In this document: positions 26,050 to 33,564 of the stretch, in pieces
How positions within the stretch are numbered: position 1 is the stretch's first letter
Layout: each line of letters begins with the position of its first letter
NCBI GenBank assembly: GCA_938083135.1
Contig: CALLKY010000039.1
Coordinates: 1-39,904 of the forward strand
DNA length: 39,904 nt
Origin: an uncultured Alphaproteobacteria bacterium
Lineage (GTDB): Bacteria > Pseudomonadota > Alphaproteobacteria > Bin95
Direction: 5' to 3'
Position numbers and translations under genes: made by a program
Notes under the pieces: generated by a model
The model's input: only the letters and a program-made list of their open reading frames with translations
The model's database searches: none
What the model was told of the DNA's origin: nothing

Positions 26050-27033
26050 ATGACCAAAGTGCAGATCGACCCAGATATGCAGAGCGGCGACGCAGACGTT
26101 ATTGCTGAACCGGATATGGGCACGCTGGCGCTTCCTGGCCGCCACGTGCTGGACCGGGAGACGCTGGCAGACCTCAGCCAGAAATCCGATGCGGCAGGCC
26201 TGAAGCACTTGGCCGGGCATGTGGCCGCTATCCTGGCCGCGGGGATGCTGGTGAATGCCGTCGCTGATATCCTTTGGCTGCGCATTCCAGCCATGGTCCT
26301 GCTGGGTTTCACGCTCACGACACTGTTTGCTCCAATGCATGAATGCGTCCACGGAACGCCATTCGCACGCCGACGCTTGAATCGGGTGGTTGGTTGGATT
26401 ACCGGTGCTGCTGTCGGTTGGAATTCGACGTATTATCGCCGTTTCCACGCGTGGCATCATCGCTACACCCAGGACCCGGACAATGACCCGGAACTGATCG
26501 TGCCAAAACCAACCAATATGTGGGAATACATCAAGCGGCTATCAGGCCTGCTGTATTATCGTGCGCAGATGAAAGATCTCTGGCGTTGCGTGACCGGCCG
26601 GATCGGGCATTTACCTTATATCCCGGAACGGGGAATTGCAGAGATTCAGCGTTCGGCACTATTGCAGGTTGGGCTATATGCGGTGATCGCGGCTGTCAGC
26701 TTAGCGCTGCAAAGCTGGGGTGCTGTGCTGTATTGGATATTGCCAATGATGATGGCGCAGCCGTTCATGCGCATGATCCTGCTGGCAGAGCATACGGGTT
26801 GCTCCGAAGATCGGGATGGCCTGACCAATACACGAACGACCATGGCCTCCATGCCAGTGCGCTTCCTCATGTGGAATATGCCGTTTCATGCGGAGCACCA
26901 TCTCTACCCCTCAACGCCGTTCCATGCCCTGCCGCGCGCGCACACCTTGCTGCGGGACCGACTTGCCTGCATCAGCGAAAGTTATCCAGCGGCGCATAAG
27001 GATATCCAGGCGGACATCCGCCGGACGGCATAA
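26050..27033 (+). CDS. Fatty acid desaturase family membrane protein
   Basis: This integral membrane di-iron protein of about 327 residues has the three histidine boxes of the family. They are HECVHG (near residue 97), HAWHHRYTQ (near 136) and HAEHHLYP (near 280), separated by paired hydrophobic helices. Together they bind the iron centre that inserts a double bond or hydroxyl group into an acyl chain or a related lipid, such as a carotenoid or sterol. ATG 26050 is preceded by GGTGG and is taken as the start; a GTG nine bases earlier is possible. It is followed after 17 bases by the LLM oxidoreductase on the same strand, probably an operon. Confidence 0.9.
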   Translation: MTKVQIDPDMQSGDADVIAEPDMGTLALPGRHVLDRETLADLSQKSDAAGLKHLAGHVAAILAAGMLVNAVADILWLRIPAMVLLGFTLTTLFAPMHECVHGTPFARRRLNRVVGWITGAAVGWNSTYYRRFHAWHHRYTQDPDNDPELIVPKPTNMWEYIKRLSGLLYYRAQMKDLWRCVTGRIGHLPYIPERGIAEIQRSALLQVGLYAVIAAVSLALQSWGAVLYWILPMMMAQPFMRMILLAEHTGCSEDRDGLTNTRTTMASMPVRFLMWNMPFHAEHHLYPSTPFHALPRAHTLLRDRLACISESYPAAHKDIQADIRRTA

Positions 27034-27050
27034 TTCAGGAGTACCAGATC

Positions 27051-28046
27051 ATGGCCCGAGTTGGTATCGCCGTATCTGGCGGCCCCCGGCCGGCAGAAAT
27101 CGTCAACCTGCTGAAATTGGCTGAAGGCCTGGGCTATGAGTCCGGTTGGGTCGCAGAAGGCCATGGTGGAGACCAGTTCGCTGTGCTTTCGGCTGTGGCG
27201 GCAGGCACATCAACCCTCAAACTCGGTACGGCGATCAGCAGCGTTTACGTTCGTACACCGCCGACCATCGCTATGGCGGCGGCGACATTGGACGATATTT
27301 CTGGCGGGCGATTTATTCTAGGCCTCGGTTCCAGTCATAAAGTGCAGGTCGAACCGGAACACGGTGTCCAATACGGCAAGCCGATTACGCGAACCCGAGA
27401 GACGGTGGCTTTCATCCGGCAATTGCTGGATGAAGGCGTGGCTAAAATCGATGGCGACACGATCAGAATCGAGAACTTTGATCTGTGGTTTGAACGTTCT
27501 GGCCGGCATATGCCGATCTATCTAGCCGGCCTATTCCCGAAAATGGTTGAAGCGACGGGCGAAATTGCGGACGGGATTATTCTGACGCGGAGCACGCTCA
27601 AGACCGCTGCTTCGGCGCGCGAAAGCTTGAGAGTTGGCGCTGAGCGGGCAGGGCGTGATCCATCGAAAATTGCCGTCACATCGCTTATGCCACTGGCGGT
27701 ATCTGACGACCGGGCAGAGGCTTTTGACCGGATGCGTCCTGGCCTCGCGTTCTATGTGGGGTTCTTCCCGCGCTACAATCGCTTAATTGCCGAGCACGGC
27801 TTCCCTCATGAGGTCGCGCGTATTCGGGAGGCCTGGCAGAGGGGAGACCAGCGGGAGGCCATCGGCATGGTGACGGACGCCATGATTGACGCCACCGGAA
27901 TCGCTGGCACGCCGGGCGAATGCAAAGAGAAAATTCAGGCCTACCGCGAATCTGGCATTGACCTGCCAATCTTGAGCCCGTTTGCCCGGGGGCCTGCTGC
28001 AAACGCAACATTCGAATTCGCAATCCGCGCCTGTGCGCCAGATTAA
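27051..28046 (+). CDS. LLM-class flavin-dependent oxidoreductase
   Basis: The 331-residue protein has the luciferase-like monooxygenase TIM-barrel. It shows AEGLGYESGWVAEGHGGDQFAVLSAVAAGTSTLKLGTAIS at residues 23-65, then RTPPTIAMAAATLDDISGGRFILGLGSSHKVQ, both hallmarks of the family that includes F420-dependent reductases and FMNH2-dependent monooxygenases. MPIYLAGLFPKMVEATGEIADG follows in the middle. Whether it uses F420 or FMN cannot be settled here. AGGAG lies nine bases upstream of the ATG. It probably shares a transcript with the desaturase. Confidence 0.9.
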   Translation: MARVGIAVSGGPRPAEIVNLLKLAEGLGYESGWVAEGHGGDQFAVLSAVAAGTSTLKLGTAISSVYVRTPPTIAMAAATLDDISGGRFILGLGSSHKVQVEPEHGVQYGKPITRTRETVAFIRQLLDEGVAKIDGDTIRIENFDLWFERSGRHMPIYLAGLFPKMVEATGEIADGIILTRSTLKTAASARESLRVGAERAGRDPSKIAVTSLMPLAVSDDRAEAFDRMRPGLAFYVGFFPRYNRLIAEHGFPHEVARIREAWQRGDQREAIGMVTDAMIDATGIAGTPGECKEKIQAYRESGIDLPILSPFARGPAANATFEFAIRACAPD

Positions 28047-28085
28047 TCCGTAATTCAGTGAAATTTGGCTGAATTTGGCGGATTA
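28044..28085 (+). terminator. Two-part stem-loop at the end of the LLM gene
   Basis: Starting at the stop codon, TAATCCG (28044-28050) pairs with CGGATTA (28079-28085), and the inner AATTCAG (28052-28058) pairs with CTGAATT (28069-28075). No T tract follows, so this is a 3'-end stabilising or factor-dependent terminator candidate rather than a classical intrinsic terminator. Confidence 0.45.
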
Positions 28086-28136
28086 CGCTACCGTCATGAT
28101 TTCGCCACGATTGCAGGCTCTTGTCCCTATTCTGTG

Positions 28137-28192
28137 ATGACCATCACGTGGCTTAGAAAAAAGGCCTTTTCATTTGGCTGGCACGTGGTCAT
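28137..28192. promoter_or_regulatory. Palindrome-rich upstream region of the TPR gene
   Basis: The stretch carries ATGACC..CACGTG (28137-28150) and, inverted, CACGTGGTCAT (28182-28192), each containing the E-box-like CACGTG. Between them is the perfect 12-base palindrome AAAAGGCCTTTT. It sits 70-120 bases before the start of the secreted TPR gene, in a 214-base gap that otherwise holds only the stem-loop after the LLM gene. It may be an operator or promoter region; no -35/-10 pair is convincing. Confidence 0.35.
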
Positions 28193-28260
28193 ATCTTAGA
28201 CGGGACTGGACGCTGCCCAGGGCAAGTACGCCCAGCAGTTTAAAAGTGAGGGAGATTTCC

Positions 28261-28704
28261 ATGCGACGTGTAATTCTGGCGGCCGGAATGGCCGCAATGC
28301 TAGCAGCGCCTGTATCTGTGTATGCAGCAGGTTCTTCAACGTCTTCGGACGTTTCTATCGGTGACGTTAAGCGTTACGTTGATCGTGGCGACTACAGCAA
28401 GGCGATCTCCAAGGCGAAGGAATACTTGGAAGAGAATTCCCGCTCTGCCGACGCGTATAACTATATCGGCTATTCATACCGCCAGATGGGCGATAACGGC
28501 CAAGCCCGAACAGCCTATGACAAAGCGCTCTCCATTGACCCGAGCCATGTCGGCGCCCACGAATATTACGGCGAGCTTGAAATCAAGGTCGGCAACATGG
28601 CTGCTGCTGAAATGCACCTGGCTAAGCTGACGCAGATTTGCGGTTCCTGTGAAGAGCAGCAGATGCTCGCTGGCAAGGTCGCGCGCGCTAAAGCGGGCGG
28701 CTGA
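28261..28704 (+). CDS. Secreted TPR-repeat protein
   Basis: The 147-residue protein starts with a signal peptide (MRRVILAAGMAAMLAAPVSVYA, cleavage after AYA-type residues near 22). Tetratricopeptide repeats follow: DYSKAISKAKEYLEENSRSADAYNYIGYSYRQMGD (about 39-73) and NGQARTAYDKALSIDPSHVGAHEYYGELEIKVGN (about 74-107). A shorter helical segment with a CGSC pair comes near the C-terminus. It is probably periplasmic and mediates protein contacts. The start at 28261 has GAGGGAG nearby; the frame extends upstream to 28174 but would bury the signal peptide. A terminator follows at 28769. Its partner is unknown. Confidence 0.87.
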   Translation: MRRVILAAGMAAMLAAPVSVYAAGSSTSSDVSIGDVKRYVDRGDYSKAISKAKEYLEENSRSADAYNYIGYSYRQMGDNGQARTAYDKALSIDPSHVGAHEYYGELEIKVGNMAAAEMHLAKLTQICGSCEEQQMLAGKVARAKAGG

Positions 28705-28768
28705 TCTCAGCGACGGCCCTTCCGGGATGCCGCAAGGTGCCCGGGCTAGGGTGCTGAACCCCTATAGG

Positions 28769-28804
28769 AACGGCGTGGCGTCTTTGGATGCCGCGCCGTT
28801 TCTG
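28769..28804 (+). terminator. Intrinsic terminator after the TPR gene
   Basis: The arms AACGGCGTGGCG (28769-28780) and TGCCGCGCCGTT (28789-28800) pair over 12 positions with two G·U wobbles around an 8-base loop. They are followed by TTCTG, giving a short T-rich tail. Confidence 0.75.
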
Positions 28805-28825
28805 CGATTAGGTCCTGGCCCTAAG

Positions 28826-29155
28826 TTAAGCCGGGTCCCCTTTGACCTGGGTGGCCCCCTGCAGCATCTCAAAGTTCTGGCCAGATGCGAGCAGGCAGCT
28901 CATGCCATTCGGCATGGTCACGATAATCGTCCAGAAACTGCTGTCTTCATTGGCCGCCAGCACTTCTAACACGCCGCCGTTAGACGCCATGCCAATAGCG
29001 ACAGATGTCTCAGCGTATTTGTTGGCGAGCCGGTCAATGATGGCCTGGCGAGGTGAGCAGGGCGGGTTTGCGCCCGCTGCTTGGGCTGCGGCTGTGCTGG
29101 CGAATATTGCGCAGGCGATCAGGGCGGTGGTTGCCGCGGCGATGCGCTTGGTCAT
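28826..29155 (-). CDS. Small secreted protein of unknown function
   Basis: This 109-residue protein begins with a signal peptide (ITK-like basic start, IAAATTALIACAIFASTAAAQA, likely cleavage near residue 25). The mature part has two cysteines about 60 residues apart (PPCSP and MSCLL) that could form a disulfide, with GVLEVLAANEDSSFWTIIVTMPNGMSCLLASGQNFE in the middle. Alphaproteobacterial periplasmic proteins with a similar W-x-I-x-x-x-x-P-x-G-x-x-C-x-x-x-x-G-x-x-W/F pattern are common but uncharacterised. The start is ATG with AAAGGA eight bases upstream. It is convergent with the TPR gene and divergent from the dehydrogenase gene. Confidence 0.75.
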   Translation of the reverse strand: MTKRIAAATTALIACAIFASTAAAQAAGANPPCSPRQAIIDRLANKYAETSVAIGMASNGGVLEVLAANEDSSFWTIIVTMPNGMSCLLASGQNFEMLQGATQVKGDPA

Positions 29156-29370
29156 GGCTTTATCCTTTCACTTAGGCGTGTGGATCAGCCTCTTGATGCA
29201 GCCTCATCCGCCTAAACTGGCGCTGGGGCATTTCCCTATCACTAAGAAGTGTGCGCCGACGTGTTTAATCAGCGCTGAACTGCCGCGCGAAATTTTTTAG
29301 GTTTCTGGTTCGGTTATAGTTAACTTAGCCCTTCCCAATTGCTTGCCCGATCCTGAAAGAGCGTTTCCTC
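29156..29370. other. Divergent intergenic region
   Basis: The 215-base gap separates the small secreted protein gene (leftward) from the dehydrogenase gene (rightward). It contains a 7-bp inverted repeat, TTAGGCG (29172-29178) with CGCCTAA (29209-29215), in the leader of the leftward gene. It also has a TATAGT -10-like box at 29315-29320, without a convincing -35. No small ORF or RNA gene was recognised. Confidence 0.35.
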
Positions 29371-30432
29371 ATGTCTGATAATGCCCGCCGCGTCGTATTC
29401 TTCGAAGAATGGATGGATACCAAATCCGCCATCGAAACCTTTAATGCGGTGGAGGACGTTCAGGTCCAACGTCTTGAATATGCTGGCGATAAGGCAGAGA
29501 ACGACGCTGCCATGGCCCGCGCGCACGGCTACCAGGTCCAGTCCCGCACGGAACTGCAGGAGCCCTGGTTCCCCAATGATGACCTGTTGGCCCGCGCGCG
29601 CAACCTGGTCGCCGTGTCCTCCACCGGTGCGGGTTATGATTATATCGACGTTGCGGCGATGACGGCTGCAGGCGTTGCGGTCGTCAACCAAACTGGCGCT
29701 AACCGCGAGGCTGTGGCGGAGCATGCGCTTGGCATGATGCTCGCCGTATCGAAGCAGATGATCCAGGCGGACAGGCGCCTCCGCCGTGAGGCCAACGTTA
29801 ACCGGATGGAATACACCGGCGTTGAGATGCAGGGGAAAACGCTGGGCATTGTCGGCATCGGCATGATCGGCTCGCGCACGGCGGAGCTTTGCAATCTGGC
29901 ATTCAACATGAACGTCATTGCCTATGACCCGTATCAGAGTGCAGAAGAAATCGCCGCCAAGGGTGCGACCAAGGTTGAGTTTGATGAACTATTGGCCCAG
30001 TCCGATTTCATCACCGTCCACTGCCCACGCACCGAAGAAACGCTGAACATGTTCGGTGCGGACCAGTTCCGCGCCATGAAGGATACGGCGGTGTTCGTCA
30101 TTACCGCGCGTGGCGGCATAGTGGATGAGGACGCACTGGTCGCAGCGCTAAAGGCGCGTGACATAGTGGGTGCCGGCGTTGATGTGTTCTGGGAAGAACC
30201 AACGCATCCGGACCACCCGCTGATGAAGCTCGACAACGTGCTGCTCACACCCCATCACGCGGGCATCACCCATGAGGCCGCCTATAATATGTCTGCCGGT
30301 GGTGCTGAACAGTTGATTGAGCTGCTGCGCGGCCAGGTTCCGCCGCGCTTGGTCAATCCAGAAGTATGGCCTGCATTCCAGGACCGGTTTGAGCGCATCA
30401 TGGGCTTCCGCCCGGTTGACCTGCCGCAATGA
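29371..30432 (+). CDS. D-isomer 2-hydroxyacid dehydrogenase family protein
   Basis: The 353-residue NAD(P)-dependent oxidoreductase reduces 2-oxo acids or oxidises 2-hydroxy acids. The nucleotide-binding site is in KTLGIVGIGMIGSRTAEL (near residue 150). The catalytic Arg is in VFVITARGGIVDEDALVAAL (near 246), the Glu in GVDVFWEEPTHPDHPL (near 275), and the His in LLTPHHAGITHEAA (near 296). Length is normal for the phosphoglycerate/glyoxylate reductase group; no ACT domain is present, so it is not a classical SerA. The stop overlaps the start of the GNAT gene by 4 bases (ATGA). The substrate is unknown. Confidence 0.9.
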   Translation: MSDNARRVVFFEEWMDTKSAIETFNAVEDVQVQRLEYAGDKAENDAAMARAHGYQVQSRTELQEPWFPNDDLLARARNLVAVSSTGAGYDYIDVAAMTAAGVAVVNQTGANREAVAEHALGMMLAVSKQMIQADRRLRREANVNRMEYTGVEMQGKTLGIVGIGMIGSRTAELCNLAFNMNVIAYDPYQSAEEIAAKGATKVEFDELLAQSDFITVHCPRTEETLNMFGADQFRAMKDTAVFVITARGGIVDEDALVAALKARDIVGAGVDVFWEEPTHPDHPLMKLDNVLLTPHHAGITHEAAYNMSAGGAEQLIELLRGQVPPRLVNPEVWPAFQDRFERIMGFRPVDLPQ

Positions 30433-30920
30433 CAGCGCTTGGGGCGGCGGTCCGGGCGTTTGCGCCTGAGGACCTTGATTGGGCGCATGCCCTGAACCAG
30501 GCGAACGGCCGGGAGCTCTCCTTTATGGAGGCCGCGCATTTCGAGGCCTTGCTGTCCCGCGCCCGTTTCGCCCGCGTGCTGGACCCAGAGGCCGCATTCC
30601 TCCTGGCCTTCGACCAGCCGCCGACAACAGACAGCCCCAACTTCGCCTGGGTCCGCCAGCATTACCCAGAAGCTCTCTACATAGACCGCATAGCTGTCGC
30701 CCCCCACGCCCGCCGCCAAGGCGTCGCACGGCGGTTATATGAGGATCTTTTTCAAGAGGCCGCCGCCCAAGGCTTCCCCCAAATAGCCTGCGAAATAAAC
30801 GCCGACCCACCCAACCCCGCCTCAGACGCCTTCCACACCGCCCTCGGCTTCAAGCCAGTTGGTGAGGCACGGCTTGAGGGGCGCGGGAAGACGGTGCGGT
30901 ATTATTTGTGTGCGTTGTAG
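30429..30920 (+). CDS. GNAT-family N-acetyltransferase
   Basis: The 163-residue protein has the GNAT core, with the acetyl-CoA loop in IAVAPHARRQGVARRLYEDLF (near residues 92-112) and a C-terminal SDAFHTALGFKPVGE. The start overlaps the dehydrogenase stop by four bases, so expression is coupled. Codon use is odd: all four Ile codons are ATA, which is rare in the neighbours, and many positions are C-rich. This may mark a different origin. A related group acetylates small molecules; the substrate is not evident. Confidence 0.87.
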   Translation: MTALGAAVRAFAPEDLDWAHALNQANGRELSFMEAAHFEALLSRARFARVLDPEAAFLLAFDQPPTTDSPNFAWVRQHYPEALYIDRIAVAPHARRQGVARRLYEDLFQEAAAQGFPQIACEINADPPNPASDAFHTALGFKPVGEARLEGRGKTVRYYLCAL

Positions 30921-30939
30921 GTCGGCAGCAGGGCATCAA

Positions 30940-30978
30940 GATGTACGCTTGACGTACATCAGTAATTTTGGCTAATTT
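30940..30978 (+). promoter_or_regulatory. Palindromic operator and promoter of the higBA-like operon
   Basis: GATGTACG (30940-30947) and CGTACATC (30953-30960) form a perfect 8-base inverted repeat with a 5-base spacer. The second arm overlaps a TTGACG -35 box (30949-30954). A -10-like GCTAAT (30971-30976) follows after 16 bases. This arrangement is what is expected for an operator bound by the HigA antitoxin to repress its own operon. The predicted transcript would begin only a few bases before the toxin ATG and has no Shine-Dalgarno, so it may be leaderless (inference). Confidence 0.6.
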
Positions 30979-30986
30979 GCTCTGCG

Positions 30987-31271
30987 ATGATACTAGGTTA
31001 CCGCGACAAGCAGACGGAACGTTTCGCGTCGGGTGCATTCATCCGGGCTTTCCAAGGATTTGACGGTCAGGCCGAAAGGCGGCTCGCCATGCTGAATGCA
31101 GCGACATCGCTTTCTGACCTCAGAAATATGCCGAGCAATCGCTTAGAAGCCTTACGTGGAGACCGGTCCGGGCAGTATTCCATTCGCATCAACCAGCAAT
31201 GGCGCATCTGCTTTATCTGGCCAGAGGGTGCGGTTGGACCAAGCGGTGTTGAGATTGTGGATTACCATTGA
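30987..31271 (+). CDS. higB: Type II toxin, RelE/HigB family
   Basis: The 94-residue protein is a HigB-like ribosome-dependent mRNA endonuclease. It has the compact RelE fold, with KQTERFASG at the N-terminus, RRLAMLNAATSLSDLRNMPSNRLEALRGDRSGQYSIRINQQWRI (split here across residues 36-79) and a final FIW....VEIVDYH strand. The C-terminal RINQQWRICF and DYH motifs are characteristic of the family that cleaves mRNA in the ribosomal A site. The toxin gene precedes the antitoxin, the usual order for hig loci, and its TGA shares an A with the antitoxin's ATG. A palindromic operator lies just upstream. Confidence 0.92.
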   Translation: MILGYRDKQTERFASGAFIRAFQGFDGQAERRLAMLNAATSLSDLRNMPSNRLEALRGDRSGQYSIRINQQWRICFIWPEGAVGPSGVEIVDYH

Positions 31272-31588
31272 TGAAAGGTTCGTCAGCCATGTTCCAAAGA
31301 GCCGTACATCCAGGTGTCATTCTCAAAGACGAGTTGGACGCCTTAGGCGTATCCCAAACAGAGTTCTCGCGGCAGATTGATGTGCCGCCTAACCGTGTAT
31401 CACAAATTATCTCCGGCAAGCGCTCCATTACTGGAGATACCGCACTTCGCTTCGGCCATTGGTTTGGCGTCGACCCTCAATTTTGGACTAATCTTCAAGC
31501 ACAATATGAACTTGCTGTCGCCGACAAGGCTGCGGGGGATGCTATCAGGCTGTTGCCGACTTCAATTCAGCAATCACCGCATCCGTAA
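31271..31588 (+). CDS. higA: HigA-family antitoxin
   Basis: The 105-residue protein has the XRE-type helix-turn-helix seen in HigA. HPGVILKDELDALGVSQTEFSRQIDVPPNRVSQIISGKRSITGDTALRFGHWFG covers residues about 13-65 (described here by position; the turn is at VPPNRVSQI), then DPQFWTNLQAQYEL, which is typical of the HigA C-terminus. It neutralises HigB and should bind the operator at 30940. The ATG at 31271 overlaps the toxin stop by one base; a second in-frame ATG at 31289 is a possible alternative. Its last 44 bases run antisense into the 3' end of the isopropylmalate dehydrogenase-like gene. Confidence 0.92.
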   Translation: MKGSSAMFQRAVHPGVILKDELDALGVSQTEFSRQIDVPPNRVSQIISGKRSITGDTALRFGHWFGVDPQFWTNLQAQYELAVADKAAGDAIRLLPTSIQQSPHP

Positions 31589-32651
31589 TCTCATGGGTCC
31601 CCGTGTTGCCACCCAAATCCGTAGGCCGCACGGTGCCGTTTTCGAACCCGCGGTCTAGCGCCTGCTCGATCGCAGCGCCGGCTTTGGCGAGGGCGGGGGT
31701 GTCGTGTTTTTCGGCTAGCCAGGTGAGCATCATGGCGGCGGAGACGATCATGGCGCTGGGGTTGGCGATGCCTTGGCCAGCGATGTCAGGGGCCGTGCCG
31801 TGGGCCGGTTGGAAGAGGCCGTTTTCGTCACCGATTTCAGCGCACGGTGCCATGCCCATGCCGCCGACGAGGCCTGCCGCTAAGTCCGACAGGATGTCGC
31901 CGAACATGTTCTCCATCACCATCACATCGAATTCCCAGGGCTTGCGCACCAGGTCGAGCGCTGCTGCGTCCACATAGGCGTAGCCGCGCTCCAGATCAGG
32001 AGCTAAATCCATGCGTTCGTCGAACACTTTGCGGAAAAAAGCGTAGGCGGAGAATACGTTGGCTTTGTCGACGCAGGTAACAAGACCTTTGCCACCCTTT
32101 GCCTTCCGCGCGCGGGCGAGGCCGATGGCCTGATCGACCAGCCGTTCAGTTACGCTGCGGGTGATAACAAGTGTCTCTCGCGCTTCCTTATCGTCAATCA
32201 CCTCACCCTTGCCGACAGAGGCGAATAGGCCTTCTGTGGATTCACGCAGAATGATGATGTCGAGGTCCTGGGCGCGCGGGTTCGCCAAGGGCGTCTTCAC
32301 ATTCGGGTATAGCTTCACGGGGCGAACACCGGCATAGAGGCCGAATTCATTGCGCATACGCAGATGGGGCGAAATCTCCGTGCCATCCGGTTTACGAACT
32401 GAAGGCAGGCCGATGGCGCCTAACAGAATGGCGTCTGCATCGCCGCCCGCTTTGAAATCAGCTTCAGATATTTCGATGCCGGTGTCGCGGTAAAGGCCAG
32501 CCCCGCAGGCATATTCCGTCATATCAAGCTCAAACCCACCAAAAAGTGACTGCGCCGCATCCAGCACGCGACGGGTTGCACCCATGATTTCCGTGCCAAT
32601 ACCATCCCCTGGATAGACTGCGACGGTGAAGCGGGCATTGGTGTTTGTCAT
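31545..32651 (-). CDS. Isocitrate/isopropylmalate dehydrogenase family protein
   Basis: The 368-residue NAD-dependent beta-decarboxylating dehydrogenase has VAVYPGDGIGTEI at the N-terminus (near residue 10). The substrate loop is LRMRNEFGLYAGVRPVKLYP (near 95), the catalytic Tyr lies in LRESTEGLFASVG, the Lys in VDKANVF (near 195), and the metal Asp residues in NMFGDILSDLAAGL (near 243-256). HGTAPDIAGQGIANPSAMI follows. Members act on isocitrate, 3-isopropylmalate, tartrate or homoisocitrate. leuCD are not in the window, so a role in leucine synthesis is not supported, and the Arg-rich loop differs from canonical LeuB. It is divergent from the SDR gene. Confidence 0.88.
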   Translation of the reverse strand: MTNTNARFTVAVYPGDGIGTEIMGATRRVLDAAQSLFGGFELDMTEYACGAGLYRDTGIEISEADFKAGGDADAILLGAIGLPSVRKPDGTEISPHLRMRNEFGLYAGVRPVKLYPNVKTPLANPRAQDLDIIILRESTEGLFASVGKGEVIDDKEARETLVITRSVTERLVDQAIGLARARKAKGGKGLVTCVDKANVFSAYAFFRKVFDERMDLAPDLERGYAYVDAAALDLVRKPWEFDVMVMENMFGDILSDLAAGLVGGMGMAPCAEIGDENGLFQPAHGTAPDIAGQGIANPSAMIVSAAMMLTWLAEKHDTPALAKAGAAIEQALDRGFENGTVRPTDLGGNTGTHEITDAVIAELKSATA

Positions 32652-32740
32652 GATACGAGCCTTGAACTACGGATGAATGTCGAAATACCGTCGCAGTGTA
32701 ATAGACTCATTCGATGTGAACATTAAGGGGCAATTGGACA

Positions 32741-33445
32741 ATGGCAGACCTGAAAACGGCGCTGGTGACAGCAGGCGGCAGTGGTATGGGCGCTGATGCG
32801 GCACGGCGGCTTGCCGCAGATGGATTTAACGTTGGTGTGCTTTCGGCATCTGGCAAGGGCGAGGCGCTTGGGAAGGAGCTGGGTGGGCTCGGCCATACAG
32901 GCTCTAATTTGGACCCGGCGGCGCTGCAGGCCTTCTTCGATAAAGCGATGGACGCATGGGGGCGCATAGACGTTGTGGTCAATTCAGCCGGTCATGGGCC
33001 AAAGGGGGCCGTGCTGGATATCAGCGATGACGACTGGCATATGGGCATGGACGTATATTTGCTGAACGCCGTTCGTCCTGCACGACTGGCTGCACCGATT
33101 ATGGCGGCCCAGGGTGGGGGAACCATCATCAACATTTCAACCTTCGCCGTGTTTGAGCCCGATCCGCTATTCCCAACATCGGGCGTATTCCGCGCAGGCT
33201 TAGCCGCATTCACAAAGCTATTCTCGGACAAATATGCAGCAGACAATGTGCGTATGAACAACGTGCTGCCCGGCTTCATCGATAGCCTGCCTGAAACAGA
33301 GGACCGTAAAGACCGCATTCCCATGGGTCGCTACGGTAAAGCGGGCGAAGTTTCAGGCCTGATTTCATATCTGGCGTCTAAGGAAGCGGCTTACGTTACG
33401 GGCCAGAACATTCGCATTGACGGCGGGCTGACACGGGCTGTCTAG
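32741..33445 (+). CDS. SDR-family oxidoreductase with atypical active site
   Basis: The 234-residue Rossmann protein belongs to the short-chain dehydrogenase/reductase superfamily. TAGGSGMGADAA (near residue 10) is the nucleotide-binding TGxxxGxG loop in a divergent form. NSAGHG (near 86) is the NNAG equivalent, and the catalytic Ser is in IINISTF (near 134). Where YxxxK is expected the sequence reads SGVFRAGLAAFTK (near 148-160): the Tyr is replaced by Ser and the Lys by Arg, although the AGL...FTK register is kept. LPGFIDSLP and the C-terminal GQNIRIDGGL are normal. The protein may lack the standard redox chemistry or use another proton donor. Confidence 0.85.
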   Translation: MADLKTALVTAGGSGMGADAARRLAADGFNVGVLSASGKGEALGKELGGLGHTGSNLDPAALQAFFDKAMDAWGRIDVVVNSAGHGPKGAVLDISDDDWHMGMDVYLLNAVRPARLAAPIMAAQGGGTIINISTFAVFEPDPLFPTSGVFRAGLAAFTKLFSDKYAADNVRMNNVLPGFIDSLPETEDRKDRIPMGRYGKAGEVSGLISYLASKEAAYVTGQNIRIDGGLTRAV

Positions 33446-33564
33446 GTGACGACGGTCACTTTCGAGCATCTAACAGAGGATATCTGGACTGAGGACCATC
33501 GTCTGCACTTGACTTGGTGGCCGTTTCTCAGGCTTTTTTTGACTGTCTCAAAACGGAGCAATTT

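Noticed and set aside
33447-33460. GTGAC/GTCAC hairpin after the SDR gene as a terminator
   Set aside because: The stem is only five pairs, with a weak T tract; not enough to call.
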